Shown here: positions 18,041 to 27,639 of the stretch, in pieces
How positions within the stretch are numbered: the first letter of the stretch is position 1
Layout of the letters: each line of letters begins with the position of its first letter
Origin: Bacteroidales bacterium
GTDB lineage: Bacteria > Bacteroidota > Bacteroidia > Bacteroidales > UBA12077
Reading direction: 5' to 3'
Length of the DNA stretch: 33,460 bases
NCBI GenBank assembly: GCA_030668615.1
Contig: DAOUTQ010000017.1
Span: 1 to 33,460 of the forward strand
Program-made: the position numbers and the translations under genes
Notes under the pieces: generated by a model
Database searches by the model: none
The model's input: only the letters and a program-made list of their open reading frames with translations
Told to the model about the DNA's origin: nothing

Positions 18041-19402
18041 TTACAGTTTGTATTTTTTTAGCTTGTTATACAAAGTTTGACGAGTCAGACCAAGCTCTTT
18101 TGCTGCATCAACCATTTTTCCAGAATTGTTAGCCAAAGCTCTTTCAATAGCTATTTTTTCTATCTCATCAAATTTCAAGGGCCAATCCGATTGTTTGCTT
18201 ACTTGTTTTAGCATAAAATCATCGGGTTGTAAAGTGTTACCCGAACTTAAAATTACTGCTTTTTCAATAGTATGTTTTAATTCTCGAATATTTCCAGGCC
18301 ATTGATAAGCTAACAATGTGTCAAGGGTATTGCTGCTGAATTTCAAGAGTGGTTTTTCGTATTTTAAAGCAAATGTTTTAAGATAATATTCTGCAATTTG
18401 AATAATATCATCTTTTCGCTCTCGTAACGGAGGAAGTTCAATTTGAACCGTATTTATTCTATAAAAAAGGTCTTCTCTGAATAAGCCTTGGTGTATGAGC
18501 TCATCCAAATTTTTATTAGTTGCTGTAATTAACCTGATATCAATTGGTATGGGAATATTACTTCCTATTGGAATTATTTCTCTTTTTTGTATGGCAGTTA
18601 ATATTTTGGATTGTAAAGAAACAGGAATGTTTCCAATCTCATCTAAAAACAATGTTCCCCCCGATGCAATTTCAAATCGACCTGTTCGATCTTCTTTTGC
18701 ATCGGTAAAAGCGCCTTTTTTATGTCCAAATAATTCGCTTTCGAACAATGTTTCCGTGATGGTTCCTAAATCAATACTGATCATGGGTTTTGAAAATCGT
18801 TTTGATTTTTTGTGAATTTCTTTGGCAATAAGTTCTTTTCCTGTTCCGTTCTCGCCCAATATTAATACATTCGCATCGGTTGTTGCTACTTTATCAATTA
18901 AAGAATAAATCTTATTCATTGATGGAGATGATCCTATAATCCTTTCGGCTGATTTGTTTATTTCGGCACTTAGCGATTCTTTTTCCTTGCCCAGTTTTTT
19001 AATTTCGAGTTGCGATTGACGAATTTTTAGTGCTGATTTTAAGGTTGAAATTAATTTTTCGTTATTCCAGGGTTTGATAATAAAATCGGTGGCGCCTTCT
19101 TTAATTGTTCTTACAGCTAAATCCACGTCGCCATAAGCTGTAATCAGAATAATTACAGCATTATTATCGATTTTTAAAATTTCGTTTAACCAAAATATTC
19201 CTTCGTTTCCGGTGTTTAAGCCACCCGAAAAGTTCATATCCAGCAAAACGATATCATAGTTTACTTTTTGATATTCCGATAGTATTATATTGGGATTTGA
19301 AATGGTTTTAATAATTTCAAATTCGTTTTCTAAAAGTATGTCGAGCGATCGAAGAATGCTTTTATCATCATCAACTATTAAAATTTTCCCTTTACTTTGC
19401 AT
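18041..19402 (-). CDS. NtrC-family sigma54-dependent response regulator (module 2)
   Basis: REC, GENGTGKELIAKEIH, ESELFGHKKGAFTDAKEDRTGRFE, HTH AAKELGLTRQTLYNKLKKYKL. Confidence 0.95.
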   Translation of the reverse strand: MQSKGKILIVDDDKSILRSLDILLENEFEIIKTISNPNIILSEYQKVNYDIVLLDMNFSGGLNTGNEGIFWLNEILKIDNNAVIILITAYGDVDLAVRTIKEGATDFIIKPWNNEKLISTLKSALKIRQSQLEIKKLGKEKESLSAEINKSAERIIGSSPSMNKIYSLIDKVATTDANVLILGENGTGKELIAKEIHKKSKRFSKPMISIDLGTITETLFESELFGHKKGAFTDAKEDRTGRFEIASGGTLFLDEIGNIPVSLQSKILTAIQKREIIPIGSNIPIPIDIRLITATNKNLDELIHQGLFREDLFYRINTVQIELPPLRERKDDIIQIAEYYLKTFALKYEKPLLKFSSNTLDTLLAYQWPGNIRELKHTIEKAVILSSGNTLQPDDFMLKQVSKQSDWPLKFDEIEKIAIERALANNSGKMVDAAKELGLTRQTLYNKLKKYKL

Positions 19403-19530
19403 TAATGTAAGTTAATTGTGAGTTTTTATGTAAAATAATTTAACCTAAATGTAAAATATTTTTACATAATAAAAAATTTTATCTGAATTGATTTGTGTTA
19501 ACTAATTGCAATACAGTGAATAATGTTTAT

Positions 19531-19546
19531 TGGCACTTTTCTTGGC
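19531..19546 (+). promoter_or_regulatory. Candidate sigma54 promoter for permease 2
   Basis: TGGCAC-ttttc-TTGGC (followed by A); about 54 bp before the start codon. Confidence 0.65.
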
Positions 19547-19584
19547 ATTCCACAGGAAATATGTCAAATTAAAAAAATAAAAAT

Positions 19585-22014
19585 ATGTTACGCAATTTCT
19601 TCAAAGTATCCATTCGAAATTTAATAAGGAATAAAACTTATTCTGTTATTAATATATTAGGATTATCCATAGGGATGGCCTGTAGTATTATCATTTTTCT
19701 TTTCATTTTTGATGAACTAAGTTATGATAAATTCAACAAAAAAGCCGATCAAATTTATAGAGTAGGTATTGATGCCGAAATGCAAGGACGTCGGACAAAG
19801 GGTTTTATCACGGGAGCTCCTGTTGGTAGAACATTTGTAACAGAAATACCGGAAGTGAAAAATTCTACCAGAATTATAAAAGCTCCAATGGGGCAGGATG
19901 AAGCGGTTGTAAAATACGGTGATAAGAAGTTTGTTGAAGAAAATGTGGTTTTCGTTGACAGTTCATTTTTTAATATTTTTGATGTAGAGTTTGTTGAGGG
20001 TTACGCCAAAAGCATTCTAAACAATCCTTACCAGGTTGTTATCACTGAAAGTATAGCTAAAAAGTATTTTAATGATCAAAATCCTGTAGGAAAATCATTA
20101 ACCATTTTGGAAAACGAATACCTTATTCAGGCAGTAGTAAAAGATTGCCCATCTAACACTCATTTTCACTATAAAATATTGGCATCACTGGTATCACTGC
20201 CTATAGCGGAAAGTCAAGGATGGATAATTAATAATAATTTGTATACCTATTTATTACTTGAAAAAGGGGTGGATACTAAACAGGTAAAAAATAAAATGCT
20301 TGAAGTTGCTTTTAAATATATTGAGCCCGAGCTACAGAATATAATTGGTGTCAGCATAGAGCAATTTAAAAATGCTGGTAATACTTATGATTATATTCTT
20401 CAACCTTTGACCGATATACATCTAAAATCGCATACTAATTATGAGATCGAAGCAAATTCAAGTATAGTGTATGTTTATATTTTTTCAATAATAGCAGCCT
20501 TTATTTTATTTATTGCAATTATCAATTTCATGAACTTGTCAACTGCCCGATCTGCTACCAGGGCAAAGGAAGTTGGTTTGAGAAAAGTGATTGGAGCCCA
20601 ACGAAGAAACTTGTTTTATCAGTTCCTTTTTGAATCAATTATATTGAGTTTAATTTCATTAATTGTTGCAATGGTTATAACAGAATCGGTACTAGGAGTA
20701 TTTAACAGTTTTACATTAAAAGATTTATCCATTGGTTATTTGTCAAATTTTTATGTTTTACCATCATTATTGTTGTTAGCTATTGTTGTTGGAGTTATTT
20801 CTGGATTATACTCAGCAAGTTATTTATCATCATCAAAAATACTAAATGTATTAAAAGGAAAAGTTTTATCAGGAGGTAATAACAGTTGGTTCAGAAGTGC
20901 ATTGGTCATATTTCAATTCTCTATTTCAATAACCTTGTTCATATGTACATTTGTAATTTATAGTCAGTTAAATTTACTTCGAAACAAAGATATTGGCTTT
21001 AATAAGAAAAATATTGTTGTAATTGAGAAGTCAAATGCTTTAGGAGAATCCATGGAGTCTTTTAAACATGAATTAGAGTCAAATCCGTTTGTAAAAAGTG
21101 TAACTGCATCAAGTACATTACCTGCACGTGCGTTTGGAAACTTGCCTCTTACCGTTGAAGGAGAGAAAGATAATAAATCATATGTACCATGCGTGATATC
21201 TGTTGATCCTGATTTTGCTAAAACTTATCAACTAACAATAAAAGAAGGTAGGTTTTTTTCAGATGATTTTGCATCAGATACTTTTGCTGTAGTTTTAAAT
21301 GAATCAGCTGTTAAGGAATTTGGATTACAGGAGCCTGTCGTAGGAAAAAGATTGATAACATCAATCTATGGACAAACCTATCATTGGGAAATAATAGGTG
21401 TTGTAAAGAACTTTAATTTTAGGTCTTTACATCAGGATGTTAATCCTTTAGTATTGGCAAGCCCATTTATAAGGGGAACAAATCTTATTTCTGTAAAATT
21501 GAAAGATGGAATTAGCAAAGAGTCATTGGATTTTATACAGGAAAAGTGGAATAAATTCGTATTAGATACGCCTTTGGATTATTCCATCATGGAAGATAAT
21601 TTTAATAATCTACATAAAGAAGAATTTAGAACTGGTGATATTTTTACAATATTTTCGATTCTGGCAATATTTATAGCATGTTTAGGATTATTTGGTTTAG
21701 CATCATTTATTACCGAACATAAAACAAAAGAGATCGGAATTCGAAAAGCGATGGGAGCTGAAACATTTAAAGTTGTGGGTTTGTTATTGAAACAATTCAC
21801 AAAATGGGTTATTTGGGCTAATGTAATTGCATGGCCTGTAGCATATTTTTTAATGAAGAAATGGTTGATGAATTTTGCTTACCAAGTAGAAATAAAATGG
21901 TGGATTTTTATCGTATCTGCAATTCTGGGCTTGTTAATTGCGATCTTTACAGTGAGCTTTCAGGCAATTAAAGCAGCCAGAGCTAATCCTGTAGATAGTT
22001 TAAGATATGAGTAG
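19585..22014 (+). CDS. MacB/FtsX-type ABC transporter permease 2
   Basis: Paralog of permease 1; VINILGLSIGMACSIIIFLFIFDELSYDKFNKKADQIYRV..., HKTKEIGIRKAMGAE...NPVDSLRYE. Confidence 0.93.
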   Translation: MLRNFFKVSIRNLIRNKTYSVINILGLSIGMACSIIIFLFIFDELSYDKFNKKADQIYRVGIDAEMQGRRTKGFITGAPVGRTFVTEIPEVKNSTRIIKAPMGQDEAVVKYGDKKFVEENVVFVDSSFFNIFDVEFVEGYAKSILNNPYQVVITESIAKKYFNDQNPVGKSLTILENEYLIQAVVKDCPSNTHFHYKILASLVSLPIAESQGWIINNNLYTYLLLEKGVDTKQVKNKMLEVAFKYIEPELQNIIGVSIEQFKNAGNTYDYILQPLTDIHLKSHTNYEIEANSSIVYVYIFSIIAAFILFIAIINFMNLSTARSATRAKEVGLRKVIGAQRRNLFYQFLFESIILSLISLIVAMVITESVLGVFNSFTLKDLSIGYLSNFYVLPSLLLLAIVVGVISGLYSASYLSSSKILNVLKGKVLSGGNNSWFRSALVIFQFSISITLFICTFVIYSQLNLLRNKDIGFNKKNIVVIEKSNALGESMESFKHELESNPFVKSVTASSTLPARAFGNLPLTVEGEKDNKSYVPCVISVDPDFAKTYQLTIKEGRFFSDDFASDTFAVVLNESAVKEFGLQEPVVGKRLITSIYGQTYHWEIIGVVKNFNFRSLHQDVNPLVLASPFIRGTNLISVKLKDGISKESLDFIQEKWNKFVLDTPLDYSIMEDNFNNLHKEEFRTGDIFTIFSILAIFIACLGLFGLASFITEHKTKEIGIRKAMGAETFKVVGLLLKQFTKWVIWANVIAWPVAYFLMKKWLMNFAYQVEIKWWIFIVSAILGLLIAIFTVSFQAIKAARANPVDSLRYE

Positions 22015-22019
22015 TTACT

Positions 22020-23366
22020 TTAAAAAATTAAAGTAAATGAAGTGCCGGTTTTAGGAATCGATTGAACCGAAATACTTCCACCATGCAAACGCATAATTTG
22101 TTGAGCAAGGCTTAGACCAATTCCTGAGCCTTGTTCTTTTGTTGTGAAAAAAGGAAGAAAAATTTCTTCTATAAGTTCTTCAGAAATCCCGATTCCGTTA
22201 TCTGTTAACTCAATGATTATTTTCCCAAAATTATTTTCAGAAGCAGTAATTGAAATTTCTGTACATTCTGCTTCTATTGAATTTTTAATCAGATTAATAA
22301 TAACTTGTTCAATCTGATTCTTGTCAATATGTGTATCCTGAATTTGCCCTTCAATATTTGATTTGAATTTTATATTTCTTTCTTTAAGTTTTTCATTCCA
22401 AAACAATTCAATATTGGAAAATAAATCCTTCATATTTACTTTTTTCAAATTGGGCTTTGGTATTCTTGACAAGGATCTGAATTTGTCTATAAACTCCTGA
22501 ATACCAATATTTCTTTCTTTAATAATTCTTAAACCCGAAGAAATGTCGAGAAGCATTTCATTATTTAGATCTTTTAATTCGCGAGTTTTATTAGTCGAGG
22601 GATTTGTAATAATTTCATTTAAAGTGTCAATAGTAGATGAAATCGGACCAATAGAATTCATTATTTCGTGACGTAAAATCTGCACTAACTTTTGCCACGA
22701 TTCCAGTTCTTTCTGATCAAGTTCATTCTTTATATCTTGTATTGTAATTAGTTTAAGATTTTGATCTTTTGTTTTAAAATTGGTTGCTCTAATTATTAAT
22801 TGTGTTATTTTATTATTGTAATTTATTTTTAAAAGCTTTTGATCCGAAGGTTCAATTCCGTTTAAGATAGATTCAAATTCAGGATTGATTGCATTTAATT
22901 TAGATATTTTAGATAAGCTATCAATATTAAGAAGTTCCCTGAAAGCTTTATTACACAATTTAACTTTTCCATTTTCATCAAAACCCAGTAAGCCAACTGT
23001 TGCATGCTCTGTAACTGTTTTAAAATAGATATCCTGCTGAATATTTTGCTCTTTAAGTCTAAGGATTTCTTTATTAACATTCTGCAGCCGTTTACTTAGT
23101 CTAAAATAATCCTGATTTTGAAATTCATTACTTAATATTATAGATGAATCATCATATTTTATAGAATCGAAAAATGATATGAGATCTCTATTAACGAAGT
23201 TTAATCTGCGAATTAAAAAAATTATTTGTAATAAAATAAAAACCAGAATGTTGATATTGATTATAATGTCATGGTATTTATTATTAGCAATGGGTAATAA
23301 TAAACAGCTTCCGGATAAAAGAAGCGTGCGAAAAATTAAATTGAAATAGAGATTTTTAAATATCAT
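22020..23366 (-). CDS. NtrY-like sensor histidine kinase (module 3)
   Basis: LVQILRHEIMNSIGPISSTIDTL, LIKNSIEA, DNGIGISEEL, GSGIGLSLAQQIMRLHGGSISVQS. Confidence 0.93.
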   Translation of the reverse strand: MIFKNLYFNLIFRTLLLSGSCLLLPIANNKYHDIIININILVFILLQIIFLIRRLNFVNRDLISFFDSIKYDDSSIILSNEFQNQDYFRLSKRLQNVNKEILRLKEQNIQQDIYFKTVTEHATVGLLGFDENGKVKLCNKAFRELLNIDSLSKISKLNAINPEFESILNGIEPSDQKLLKINYNNKITQLIIRATNFKTKDQNLKLITIQDIKNELDQKELESWQKLVQILRHEIMNSIGPISSTIDTLNEIITNPSTNKTRELKDLNNEMLLDISSGLRIIKERNIGIQEFIDKFRSLSRIPKPNLKKVNMKDLFSNIELFWNEKLKERNIKFKSNIEGQIQDTHIDKNQIEQVIINLIKNSIEAECTEISITASENNFGKIIIELTDNGIGISEELIEEIFLPFFTTKEQGSGIGLSLAQQIMRLHGGSISVQSIPKTGTSFTLIF

Positions 23367-24723
23367 ATTTTTCTATTTTTCGATATAAAGTTTGTCGGCC
23401 TACCTTTAGTTCCTTTGCAGCTTCACTTATATTCCAGTTATTTCTGCCCAAAGCTTTTTTAATAATAATTTTCTCTGCTTCTTCCAACGAAAGAGGTTTA
23501 TTAAAATCAGAATCTGCTTGAGATGTTTTATCGAACATAAAATCTTCTACTGTTAGTGTAGTGGTTTCCGATAAAATTATTGCTTTCTCAACCGTATGTT
23601 TTAATTCACGAATATTTCCGGGCCATTTGTAAGATAAAATTTTATCCATGGCTTGGTTGTTTATTTTTATTCCGGGTTTATTATATTTATTTGAGAATAA
23701 GAGCAAGTAATGATTTATTAATGGTGCAATATCATCAGTTCTTTCCCTTAAAGGAGGTAATGTAATTTTTACTGTGTTTATTCTGTAAAGTAAATCTTCT
23801 CTAAATAAGTTTTCCGAAATAAGTGAGTTTATATCTTTATTTGTTGCTGTAACCAATCTAATATCAATTGGTATTGGCTTATTTGATCCCATTCGGGTAA
23901 TTTCACGTTTTTGCAAAGCCGTTAGGAGTTTTGCTTGCATCATGTAAGATAAGTTTCCAATTTCATCTAAAAACAAAGTACCTCCATTTGCAGCTTCAAA
24001 TTTACCAATACGATCTTCTTTTGCATCTGTAAATGAGCCTTTGGTATGACCAAAAAGCTCGCTCTCAAAAAGATTTTCGCTTAATGATGCCATATCAACA
24101 GATAAGAAAACTTCATTTTTTCGATTTGATAAAGCATGGATTTTTTGAGCAATGAGTTCTTTCCCTGAGCCATTTTCTCCTAAAATCATAATGTTAGCAT
24201 CAGTTTTTGCAACTTTAGCCACAGTTTTTATAATTTTATCCATTTCTGCTGACTTATAAATTAGCTGTGCCTCATTAAAAGTATTTTGGTTTAGAGCCGT
24301 TTTCTGATTTTCAAGCTCTTTTACTTTTAAATTTGATTTTCTTAACTCAAGAGCCGCATGAATAGTTGCTAAAAGTTTTTCATTATTCCATGGTTTCTCA
24401 ATAAAATCAAATGCTCCCAATTTAATTGCTTTTACAGCTAACTCAGAATCACCATATGCTGTAATCATTATTACAGGAATATCTTTTAAACGCTTTTTAA
24501 TTTCTGATAACCAAAAAAGTCCTTCATTACCAGAATTAACCCCCGCCGAGAAATTCATATCTAACAATATAATATCGAATTCCTTACGTAATATTATTGT
24601 TGTAATTTGATTAGGATTACTTAGAGTAGTAATTTCCTGGAACTTGTATTTTAAAAATAATTTTAGTGAATCTAATACACTTTGATTATCATCGATTATT
24701 AATACTCTTCCTTCTTTGTTCAT
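23356..24723 (-). CDS. NtrC-family sigma54-dependent response regulator (module 3)
   Basis: REC, GENGSGKELIAQKIH, ESELFGHTKGSFTDAKEDRIGKFE, HTH AAKELKVGRQTLYRKIEKYDI. Start at MNKEGRVLIIDD (24723) preferred over the track's 24741. Confidence 0.93.
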   Translation of the reverse strand: MNKEGRVLIIDDNQSVLDSLKLFLKYKFQEITTLSNPNQITTIILRKEFDIILLDMNFSAGVNSGNEGLFWLSEIKKRLKDIPVIMITAYGDSELAVKAIKLGAFDFIEKPWNNEKLLATIHAALELRKSNLKVKELENQKTALNQNTFNEAQLIYKSAEMDKIIKTVAKVAKTDANIMILGENGSGKELIAQKIHALSNRKNEVFLSVDMASLSENLFESELFGHTKGSFTDAKEDRIGKFEAANGGTLFLDEIGNLSYMMQAKLLTALQKREITRMGSNKPIPIDIRLVTATNKDINSLISENLFREDLLYRINTVKITLPPLRERTDDIAPLINHYLLLFSNKYNKPGIKINNQAMDKILSYKWPGNIRELKHTVEKAIILSETTTLTVEDFMFDKTSQADSDFNKPLSLEEAEKIIIKKALGRNNWNISEAAKELKVGRQTLYRKIEKYDI

Positions 24724-24883
24724 CTTTTTATAACTTAACACTCAAAATTAAGAAGTATAATTTTATATTCAAAATGAATTGTATGATTATGGAACACTTG
24801 TTGTATGATTTTGGTGCAAGAGTATAAGGTTAAAAGAATGCATATTGAATATAATAATCAGGAAATCAGGCGTGTAAAAGTTT

Positions 24884-24899
24884 TGGCATGTTTATGGAA
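24884..24899 (+). promoter_or_regulatory. Candidate sigma54 promoter for permease 3
   Basis: TGGCAT-gttta-TGGAA (GG-N10-GA). An alternative TGGAAC-acttg-TTGTA lies at 24790-24805. Confidence 0.45.
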
Positions 24900-24929
24900 T
24901 AAATAAGTCGAAACTAAAAAATAAAGGAT

Positions 24930-27296
24930 ATGTTCATAAAGAATTTTATATTAACAATAAGATTGATGTTAAGAAACAAATTATTCTCAACACTAAATAT
25001 TGTAGGATTATCTTTTGGATTGGCTTGTACAATCCTTTTATATCTATGGATTAAAAATGAAGTAGGGTATGATTCATACCATAAGAAAATAGATCGAATT
25101 CATCTGGTACAACATTGGCAGCATCATGGTAATGATAGGAGCGCAATTTCGGTTACTGAGGCTCCATTGGCACCAGCTTTTAAGGAAAAGTATCCTGAAG
25201 TTGAATTAACGGCAAGATATTTTACGAGTTATGGAAAGCAAATAAGTTATGAGGATAAGAAGTTAGTAAAACATCTTCGCAGGGCGGATCCCGATTTGTT
25301 AGATATTTTTACATGTCAGTTCATTTATGGAAGCAAAGACGGTTTTACTAATGGAGTAAAAAACATAATCATCTCCGAGAGTATTTCAAAACAATTTTTT
25401 GGAGATATTAATCCGGTAGGTAAGGTGTTAATGTTAGAAAATAAATTCGCTTATACAGTTCAAGGGGTATTTGAAGATTTTCCGGATAATGTAACTTTTT
25501 CATTTGAATTAATGGTTCCGTTTGAAGATAACACGGATTTTGGTCAATATTGGGGTGATTGGGGTACTAATTGGTGTTATACCTTTGCTCTTTTAAAAGA
25601 AGACGTAGATTATACCGATTTTGGGGAAAAAATTGTTCATTTTTTAGAGGATAGTAAAAATAATCCGGAAGGTTATAAAGACGAAGTGTTCTTACGTCCA
25701 TTAAAACGCTTATATCTGTATGATATTGATGGTGGAGGTCCAATTGAAATGGTAAGGTTATTCGGGATGATTGCTATTTTTATAATATTAATTGCATGTT
25801 TTAATTATACAAATCTTGCAACAGCAAGGGCTGAGGGTAGGGCAAAGGAAATTGCTCTTCGAAAAGTTTTAAGTTCATCAAAAGGAAGATTAATTCGACA
25901 ATTTTTGGGTGAATCTTTCATCTTTACTTTTTTGGCGCTTAATTTTTCTCTCATAATAGTTAGGCTAATGTTGCCATTGTTTAATTCAATGTCGGGAAAA
26001 AATTTATCATTAAATTATTTAAACCCAAGCATATTGATTAGTCTGTTGATAGTATGGATATTTACCAGTTTTGTTGCAGGATTATATCCAGCATTTGTTC
26101 TGTCATCTTTCAAAATAACAGATACTTTAAAAGGAGCAAAAGCTCAAGGAGTAAAAGGAGGCCTTTTAAGAAAGGTACTTGTAATTATTCAGTTTTCATT
26201 ATCCATTGGATTAATTATTAGTTCAATTGTTGTAAACGAACAGTTAAATTTTCTTAAAAATAAAGAGCTTGGCTTAGAAAAAGAAAACTTGATTTATATG
26301 ACGATTAAAGGAGAGGTAGCAGACAAATACGATATTATAAAAAATGAACTACTTTCAAATAATAATATAGAAAGTATAACAAGAACATCTCATGATCATC
26401 CTTATGCAATAGGACGTTCAGGTGCAGGCCTGGAATGGGAGGGGAAAGATCCTGATGTTGATCCTTCAGTATATTATATGGACACTGACGAAGATTTCAT
26501 TAATGCATTTAAAATTAAGCTTTTAAGTGGGAGGTATTTTTCACCTGAATTTGTTTCTGATTTAAATGTGGAAGAGACAAATATCCATAATGTGGTAATA
26601 AATAAAACCTTTGCAGAAATAATAGGCACAGATGCAATAACCGAAAAGATATTATCATGGGGAAATATGAAATGTCCAATTATTGGAGTTGTTGATGATT
26701 TTCTTTTTTTACCAGCTGATCGGGAAATGCATCCATTAATTATTTTCTATCAAGAACCTATTAGATATATCTATATTAGAATTTCTGGAAATGAAACTTC
26801 TTCAACCATAAGTTATATTAAATCCGTTTTTGAAGAACATAACCCAGCATTTGCATTCGATTATGGATTTCTAGATGAGAGTTATGATACTTTATATAGA
26901 GATGAAGAAAAAGAAGGTAAGATAATGAAGTCATTTACTATTTTCGCAATATTTATATCTTGTTTAGGATTATTTGGTTTAGCTGCATTTTCTGCCCAGA
27001 AAAGAACTAAAGAAATCGGTATACGAAAAGCCCTGGGAGCTCCTGTAAAAAGTATTATCTTGATGCTTGCAAAAGAAATGACAAAGTGGATTCTCATTTC
27101 AAACATAATTGCATGGCCTATTGCTTACTATTACATGAATAACTGGTTAAATAATTATCCATATCATTATGAACTTACTATATGGGTATTCGTATTTGCT
27201 GGAGTAGCAGCATTTATTTTGTCTTTATTAACTGTTATTTTTCAAGCATTGGTTGCGTCAACCAAAAATCCTGTGGAAAGTTTAAGATATGAATAA
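24930..27296 (+). CDS. MacB/FtsX-type ABC transporter permease 3
   Basis: LNIVGLSFGLACTILLYLWIKNEVGYDSYHKKIDRIHLV..., KRTKEIGIRKALGAP...NPVESLRYE. Confidence 0.93.
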   Translation: MFIKNFILTIRLMLRNKLFSTLNIVGLSFGLACTILLYLWIKNEVGYDSYHKKIDRIHLVQHWQHHGNDRSAISVTEAPLAPAFKEKYPEVELTARYFTSYGKQISYEDKKLVKHLRRADPDLLDIFTCQFIYGSKDGFTNGVKNIIISESISKQFFGDINPVGKVLMLENKFAYTVQGVFEDFPDNVTFSFELMVPFEDNTDFGQYWGDWGTNWCYTFALLKEDVDYTDFGEKIVHFLEDSKNNPEGYKDEVFLRPLKRLYLYDIDGGGPIEMVRLFGMIAIFIILIACFNYTNLATARAEGRAKEIALRKVLSSSKGRLIRQFLGESFIFTFLALNFSLIIVRLMLPLFNSMSGKNLSLNYLNPSILISLLIVWIFTSFVAGLYPAFVLSSFKITDTLKGAKAQGVKGGLLRKVLVIIQFSLSIGLIISSIVVNEQLNFLKNKELGLEKENLIYMTIKGEVADKYDIIKNELLSNNNIESITRTSHDHPYAIGRSGAGLEWEGKDPDVDPSVYYMDTDEDFINAFKIKLLSGRYFSPEFVSDLNVEETNIHNVVINKTFAEIIGTDAITEKILSWGNMKCPIIGVVDDFLFLPADREMHPLIIFYQEPIRYIYIRISGNETSSTISYIKSVFEEHNPAFAFDYGFLDESYDTLYRDEEKEGKIMKSFTIFAIFISCLGLFGLAAFSAQKRTKEIGIRKALGAPVKSIILMLAKEMTKWILISNIIAWPIAYYYMNNWLNNYPYHYELTIWVFVFAGVAAFILSLLTVIFQALVASTKNPVESLRYE

Positions 27297-27316
27297 GCTA
27301 TTTATTTAATTTATAT

Positions 27317-27345
27317 AACCAGCAATAACAATTGCTGGTTATTTT
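27317..27345 (+). terminator. Intrinsic terminator after permease 3
   Basis: AACCAGCAAT (27317-27326) / ATTGCTGGTT (27331-27340), 4-nt loop, followed by ATTTT. Confidence 0.75.
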
Positions 27346-27389
27346 ATGCACGAAAATGTACATGAATGTACATTTTCGTGCATAAAATA
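27340..27389. repeat. 24-bp perfect inverted repeat with 2-nt centre
   Basis: TATTTTATGCACGAAAATGTACAT (27340-27363) GA ATGTACATTTTCGTGCATAAAATA (27366-27389). Confidence 0.95.
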
Positions 27390-27439
27390 TTTAAGGTGAA
27401 TTCCGCTAAGATAAAGATTGTTAATGGTTTATGTGTTTG

Positions 27440-27455
27440 TGGCACAATGTATGAT
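27440..27455 (+). promoter_or_regulatory. Weak candidate sigma54 promoter for permease 4
   Basis: TGGCAC-aatgt-ATGAT (GG-N10-GA). Confidence 0.4.
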
Positions 27456-27639
27456 AAATTTATCTTTTGTTAGTTGTAATTTTTTAAACGAGAAACTAAC
27501 TTATAATAACAAATAAAGTTGAATTGGATCATTATAAATACTTTAACATTTCTTTAACTAAATGGTTATTGATTTTAATAATAATTAGTAATAAGTTTGT
27601 ACGAACGATTTCGTAGAAAAACAAATTAAACCAAATATT

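Noticed and set aside
24790-24805. TGGAAC-acttg-TTGTA as the sigma54 promoter of permease 3
   Set aside because: Lacks G(A/G) at the -12 position seen in the other units; kept only as an alternative to 24884-24899.
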